The notes below the pieces were generated by a model. It saw nothing but the letters and a program-made list of their open reading frames with translations, searched no databases and was not told the DNA's origin. Source: an uncultured Paracoccaceae bacterium (lineage in GTDB: Bacteria > Pseudomonadota > Alphaproteobacteria > Rhodobacterales > Rhodobacteraceae). From it: a stretch of 39,243 nucleotides of DNA. Position numbers and translations under genes: made by a program. The stretch is taken from the NCBI GenBank assembly GCA_951812305.1, contig CATOSB010000023.1, forward strand, positions 1-39,243. Reading direction: 5' to 3'. The first letter of the stretch is position 1. Each line of letters opens with the position of its first letter. Positions 36,169 through 39,243 of this stretch are shown piece by piece.

Positions 36169-37282
36169 GGTCTGGAATTGGCAAATTTCTGGTTGGCCGG
36201 ATTTTCGGTATGACGAAGCTGCACTAGCACCGCTCGAACAACGCTTCTTGCTGTCGTCAGGCGAAATCCTTGGTGCTGTCCACCATGTCAGCCCGTCAGA
36301 GCGCGATCAACTCCGCATTGATCTTCTAAGTGATGAAGCCATGAAGACGAGTGCCATTGAGGGCGAGATGCTGGACCGGCGCAGCGTGCAATCCTCACTA
36401 CGCCGACAACTCGGACTGGAACCGGACAGCTATCCGAACAAACCTCGAGAACAGGGCGTAGCCGAGATGATGGTCGACGTTTACTCGACCTACGCCGAGC
36501 TCCTCACGCATGACACGCTCTTTAGTTGGCATGAAATGCTCCTGTCTTTCGACAAACGGTTGGAGGCAACCGGGTCATACCGGCGGCACGAAGATGCGAT
36601 GCAGATCGTCTCTGGCCGTCTTGATCGACCTGCCGTGCATTTTGAGGCACCGCCCTCCGCGCAAGTTCAAGAAGAGATGGATCGGTATGTCGCGTGGTTC
36701 AATAGGACGGCGCCGGATACCAGTGACCCATTGCCAGCACTGACACGGGCTGGGCTGAGCCACCTCTATTTCGAAAGCATCCATCCGTTCGAAGACGGGA
36801 ACGGTCGCCTGGGCCGAGCTTTGGCCGAGAAGTCCCTGGCTCAGAATATCGGCCAGCCAAGCCTGATCGCACTTGCCTTCACAATCGAGCGGCAACGGAA
36901 GGCTTACTATGATCAGCTCGAGCGGCATCAGAAGACGCTGGACGTCACGCCCTGGCTCGAATGGTTTGCCGAAACGGTGCTGGCAGCGCAGCAGGTCACT
37001 CTTAATCGCGTAGGGTTTTTCATAGCCAAGGTGCATTTCTACGACCGACATCGCGAAGCGTTGAATGATCGGCAGGCCAAGGCGATTGAGCGGATGTTCC
37101 GGGAAGGGCCAGATGGCTTCCAGGGTGGCTTGAGTGCCGAGAATTATATTTCGATCACCGCTACATCGCGTGCAACCGCGACGAGGGACCTGCAGGAATT
37201 GGTTGAAATGGGTGCCCTTACCCGCACGGGAGAGCGGAGGTATACACGTTACTGGCTTAAGCTTGAGGGGCCGGTTGACTAG
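36167..37282 (+). CDS. Fic family protein (DUF4172-Fic-wHTH), probable AMPylator
   Basis: This 371-residue protein has an N-terminal DUF4172 segment (MVWNWQISGWPDFRYDEAAL). An inhibitory helix with the (S/T)xxxE(G/N) motif follows, TSAIEGE near residue 65. The Fic core HPFEDGNGRLGRALAEK, near residues 206-222, has the catalytic His and both Arg-containing GNGR elements intact. A C-terminal winged helix (ISITATSRATATRDLQELVEMGALTRTGERRYTRYW) ends the protein. The family transfers AMP from ATP to hydroxyl groups of target proteins, and the inhibitory helix keeps it off. The wHTH suggests that it also regulates transcription. No separate antitoxin is encoded next to it. Confidence 0.93.
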   Translation: MVWNWQISGWPDFRYDEAALAPLEQRFLLSSGEILGAVHHVSPSERDQLRIDLLSDEAMKTSAIEGEMLDRRSVQSSLRRQLGLEPDSYPNKPREQGVAEMMVDVYSTYAELLTHDTLFSWHEMLLSFDKRLEATGSYRRHEDAMQIVSGRLDRPAVHFEAPPSAQVQEEMDRYVAWFNRTAPDTSDPLPALTRAGLSHLYFESIHPFEDGNGRLGRALAEKSLAQNIGQPSLIALAFTIERQRKAYYDQLERHQKTLDVTPWLEWFAETVLAAQQVTLNRVGFFIAKVHFYDRHREALNDRQAKAIERMFREGPDGFQGGLSAENYISITATSRATATRDLQELVEMGALTRTGERRYTRYWLKLEGPVD

Positions 37283-37352
37283 TGCATCGTCGGCGGGGAC
37301 GGCGGATTCCAGACATTCGCTGCAGCCGTGAGATTTCGATCGCGCCGATTGA

Positions 37353-37606
37353 GTGCGGACATTCGTCGTCCGTCCCAATACAATCGACTATACACTAGAA
37401 CAGGCCGACATCATAATTCACGTCCGGCATGACGACCCAACGGCAAGCCGCTGGAGGTTGCCGAACTGGCAAATACTATTCGGGGCTTGCCCGCGGATTT
37501 CGACATGCAAACCACTTGGGTCCATGATCTGGTGATCAAATTCGTCGGCACCGCGCAGCGCGACAAACCGGATCACTGGGATGGGACCCCGAGAGAAACA
37601 GAGTAG
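37353..37606 (+). pseudogene. Small unrecognised gene with a one-base frameshift
   Basis: The first frame reads MRTFVVRPNTIDYTLEQADI and on to VRHDDP. From 37436 a second frame continues smoothly as PNGKPLEVAELANTIRGLPA and ends PDHWDGTPRETE with a TAG at 37604-37606. One additional C in the CCC at 37436-37438 would join them into an 84-residue protein. No family is recognised. The downstream gene's ribosome site AGGGGG overlaps its stop codon, so the two formed an operon. Confidence 0.5.
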
Positions 37607-37616
37607 GGGGTGCGCG

Positions 37617-38171
37617 GTGGAACGCAGAACCAGAACAATGATCGCGGACAAGATGTGGATCGGCGGTTTGCTGATTTGGTTCGTGGTTTCTGTTTGGGCA
37701 GCTTGGGTTGGAAACGGCTGTGTTTTCCCGCGGTTGGGAGCATGTCTGGTGGCCATCGCCGCGTTGTATTTCGCCGTGCTTCCTAAGCTTGATCCCATGT
37801 CCGTGGGATCAAGCCAAAGATACGAAATTTTCTCCCACAGCATTAATCTGAACTCTCGCAACGCCCATCTCGCCTTACAAAACGTCTCGGTGTTAGCGGC
37901 AGCTATCTCAAAGGCACTAGCCGACAACAAGATTGCGGTGCCGGAATCGGTTCGCACATTGGAAAAGCCAGCGCTTGACGAAACGATGCCGAAGAACCAC
38001 GAAATTGACTGGGAACTAAATGACGGCAAGATCTCGGCGGCAGCACGAAAGATCGAACGTGCGAACGAAGAGATACTTAGCGTGAGGAGCAAGCTCCAAA
38101 AGCAACAAGCCATCGCTGTCTTTGTCGGAACTCTGCAATGGGGATTTGGTGACCTTGTCGGAAAATGCTGA
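37617..38171 (+). CDS. Unrecognised membrane protein with a coiled-coil-like tail
   Basis: From a GTG at 37617, with AGGGGG about six bases upstream, the product has 184 residues. Two membrane helices (MWIGGLLIWFVVSVWAAWVG and RLGACLVAIAALYFAVLP) lie in the first 60. A cytoplasmic or periplasmic helical region follows, ending in a charged helix (KISAAARKIERANEEILSVRSKLQKQQ) and a last hydrophobic stretch (AIAVFVGTLQWGFGDLVG). No function is apparent. Composition is less GC-rich than for the neighbouring Fic gene. Confidence 0.6.
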   Translation: MERRTRTMIADKMWIGGLLIWFVVSVWAAWVGNGCVFPRLGACLVAIAALYFAVLPKLDPMSVGSSQRYEIFSHSINLNSRNAHLALQNVSVLAAAISKALADNKIAVPESVRTLEKPALDETMPKNHEIDWELNDGKISAAARKIERANEEILSVRSKLQKQQAIAVFVGTLQWGFGDLVGKC

Positions 38172-38201
38172 CGGGTGATCAACAATAAAGAGAGGCGTGT
38201 C

Positions 38202-38546
38202 GTGACCAGAATGTTGACCATCCGTGTTCGGAGAAAGTACCGAGTTATCTCTGAGTTCGAAATTCCTGCATATCGCTTTGAGGGCGATAAATTGTCCAAC
38301 TTTGTGCGCGCAATTTATGTGGCCAACATTACAAAGGACGCCGAAGAAATGATCCCTTTCTACGTGAACAGCAGAAAAGGCGAACCTGTTCGGAACATTG
38401 ATTCTGATCTGCGGCCAGCCTATCACCCTGAAAGACGTGAGGTCGGTAGCTACTGTGGTACCCCGGACCTGCTGGTCGAGGTCATGCAAACTCTTAGCGA
38501 GGTGCAGTACGAGGCATTCGACAATATTAACCTGAGTTCTGGATAA
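38202..38546 (+). CDS. Unrecognised small protein downstream of the membrane protein
   Basis: This 114-residue soluble protein starts at a GTG preceded by GAGAGG at six bases. An earlier in-frame GTG is at 38175. The sequence starts MTRMLTIRVRRKYRVISEFEI, contains KLSNFVRAIYVANITKDAEEMIPFYVNSR and ends NINLSSG. It lies 30 bp after the membrane protein gene and is probably cotranscribed. No domain is recognised. Confidence 0.6.
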   Translation: MTRMLTIRVRRKYRVISEFEIPAYRFEGDKLSNFVRAIYVANITKDAEEMIPFYVNSRKGEPVRNIDSDLRPAYHPERREVGSYCGTPDLLVEVMQTLSEVQYEAFDNINLSSG

Positions 38547-38549
38547 GCG

Positions 38550-39243
38550 CTATATCTGGTATTCGACCTGCCTGATTGTTTCCGGCACGGTTATGGGTCC
38601 CATTTTAACTTTGGTTTTCCCGAGCCTATAGGCTGCGACACACGAGATGAGGTGTACGAATGCGTTGGCAGGCGATCTGTGTCGAGTGTGTTCCAGTCCC
38701 ATGCTGGTTTTCAACTTATCGAACAGAGTTTCGATGATGAACCGCCTTCGCAACAGGATTTTGTTCAGGATTGGCAGGAGATAGTTTTTCATGTTGCGGC
38801 GAATGCCGGTGACGAGGTGGAGCCCACGCTGCCAGAGCCGTTGGAAGAGGGATTTGGAGATATAGCCCTTATCAGCAAATATTTTGCCTTCGAGGCCCGC
38901 GATCATGGCTTCAAACGGCTTTCGATCATCGACATTACCTGCCGTGATTTTGACGGCCATGATCTCCCCCTTGTTGTTGATGATTAGATGCAGTTTGAAG
39001 CCAAAGAACCAGCCCATTGTGCTGCGACCGCGCTTTGCCAGCCCCTTGAAGACCTTGTTTCGATTAATGCGGGCATTGTGGCAGACCGCGAGCTTAGTGC
39101 TGTCGGCAAAATAGACGCCGGTTTTTTCACCGCTGAAGCAGTGCAGCAGTATGCAAAACGGCACCATTAATCTTGGCATGAGGCTGACAAACCGACCATA
39201 GCTCGGGAGGGTGCCAAAGCAGTCACGGTATTTCTGCTCAACG
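38550..39243 (-). CDS. IS982 family transposase, 5' end outside the window
   Basis: The visible 230 residues are the middle and C-terminal parts of an IS982-type DDE transposase. They include FADSTKLAVCHNARI (first catalytic Asp), STMGWFFGFKLHLIINNKGEI, TAGNVDDRKPF, FADKGYIS (second Asp) and RRFIIETLFDKLK (catalytic Glu), ending with SCVAAYRLG. The frame is open to the window edge through EQKYRDCFGTLPSYGRFVSL. The right part of the element ends just past the stop near 38550, but I could not place its terminal repeat. Confidence 0.92.
   Translation of the reverse strand, partial: VEQKYRDCFGTLPSYGRFVSLMPRLMVPFCILLHCFSGEKTGVYFADSTKLAVCHNARINRNKVFKGLAKRGRSTMGWFFGFKLHLIINNKGEIMAVKITAGNVDDRKPFEAMIAGLEGKIFADKGYISKSLFQRLWQRGLHLVTGIRRNMKNYLLPILNKILLRRRFIIETLFDKLKTSMGLEHTRHRSPANAFVHLISCVAAYRLGKTKVKMGPITVPETIRQVEYQI

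Noticed and set aside
1..39243. CRISPR arrays, tRNA or rRNA genes, integrase-type att sites
   Set aside because: No regularly spaced repeat array, cloverleaf-like sequence or integrase gene was seen.

Overview
The window looks like accessory DNA, probably plasmid-borne, from an alphaproteobacterium. A Rhodobacterales-type host is my inference, based on the TraA/RecD-like conjugation helicase, the DUF1403-ScpB pair and the bactofilin; no rRNA, tRNA or housekeeping marker is present to prove it. Base composition is patchy: the left 9 kb and parts of the right end are very GC-rich, while 13.3-28.5 kb is visibly less so, as expected for DNA acquired separately.

Left (1-11 kb): the tail of a transposase gene, then a giant gene (237-8767) coding for a tandem array of RecD/TraA-like helicase modules. 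It is truncated at its 5' end and frameshifted by a 23-bp tandem duplication. An unrecognised protein, a stretch without a clear gene and a bactofilin gene with a hairpin follow.

Centre (11.1-30.1 kb): three near-identical 1.6-kb IS66-family elements (copies 1-3, the first inverted) carve up a minus-strand island. Reading leftwards from copy 3, the island encodes an azole-type (TOMM/LAP) RiPP pathway. It starts with a 41-aa precursor ending in 13 consecutive Ser/Thr/Cys flanked by Arg, followed by a strong hairpin. Next come an E1-like leader-binding partner protein, a YcaO cyclodehydratase, a SagB-type FMN dehydrogenase, an HExxH protein, an ABC ATPase, an ABC-2 permease and a Rieske oxygenase, nearly all translationally coupled. 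Downstream on the same strand is a second operon: small membrane protein, XRE regulator, LolD-like ATPase, FtsX/MacB-like permease, LolA-like protein, outer-membrane beta-barrel protein and DUF2141 protein.

The island is damaged. IS66 copy 2 splits the ABC-2 permease with an 8-bp target duplication. An ISAs1-family element truncates the FtsX-like permease with a 10-bp duplication. IS66 copy 3 lies 5 bp upstream of the precursor start codon and must have replaced its promoter. The LolA-like gene may carry a frameshift in its signal peptide. The pathway therefore looks like an azole RiPP system, unusual for its Rieske oxygenase, that has been wholly or partly silenced here.

Right (30-39 kb): a pseudogene with a stop and a frameshift, a full Tn3-family transposase that appears to have truncated a DUF1403 gene upstream of scpB, a Fic protein with an operator-like repeat cluster, a frameshifted small gene, two unrecognised proteins, and an IS982-family transposase running off the window.
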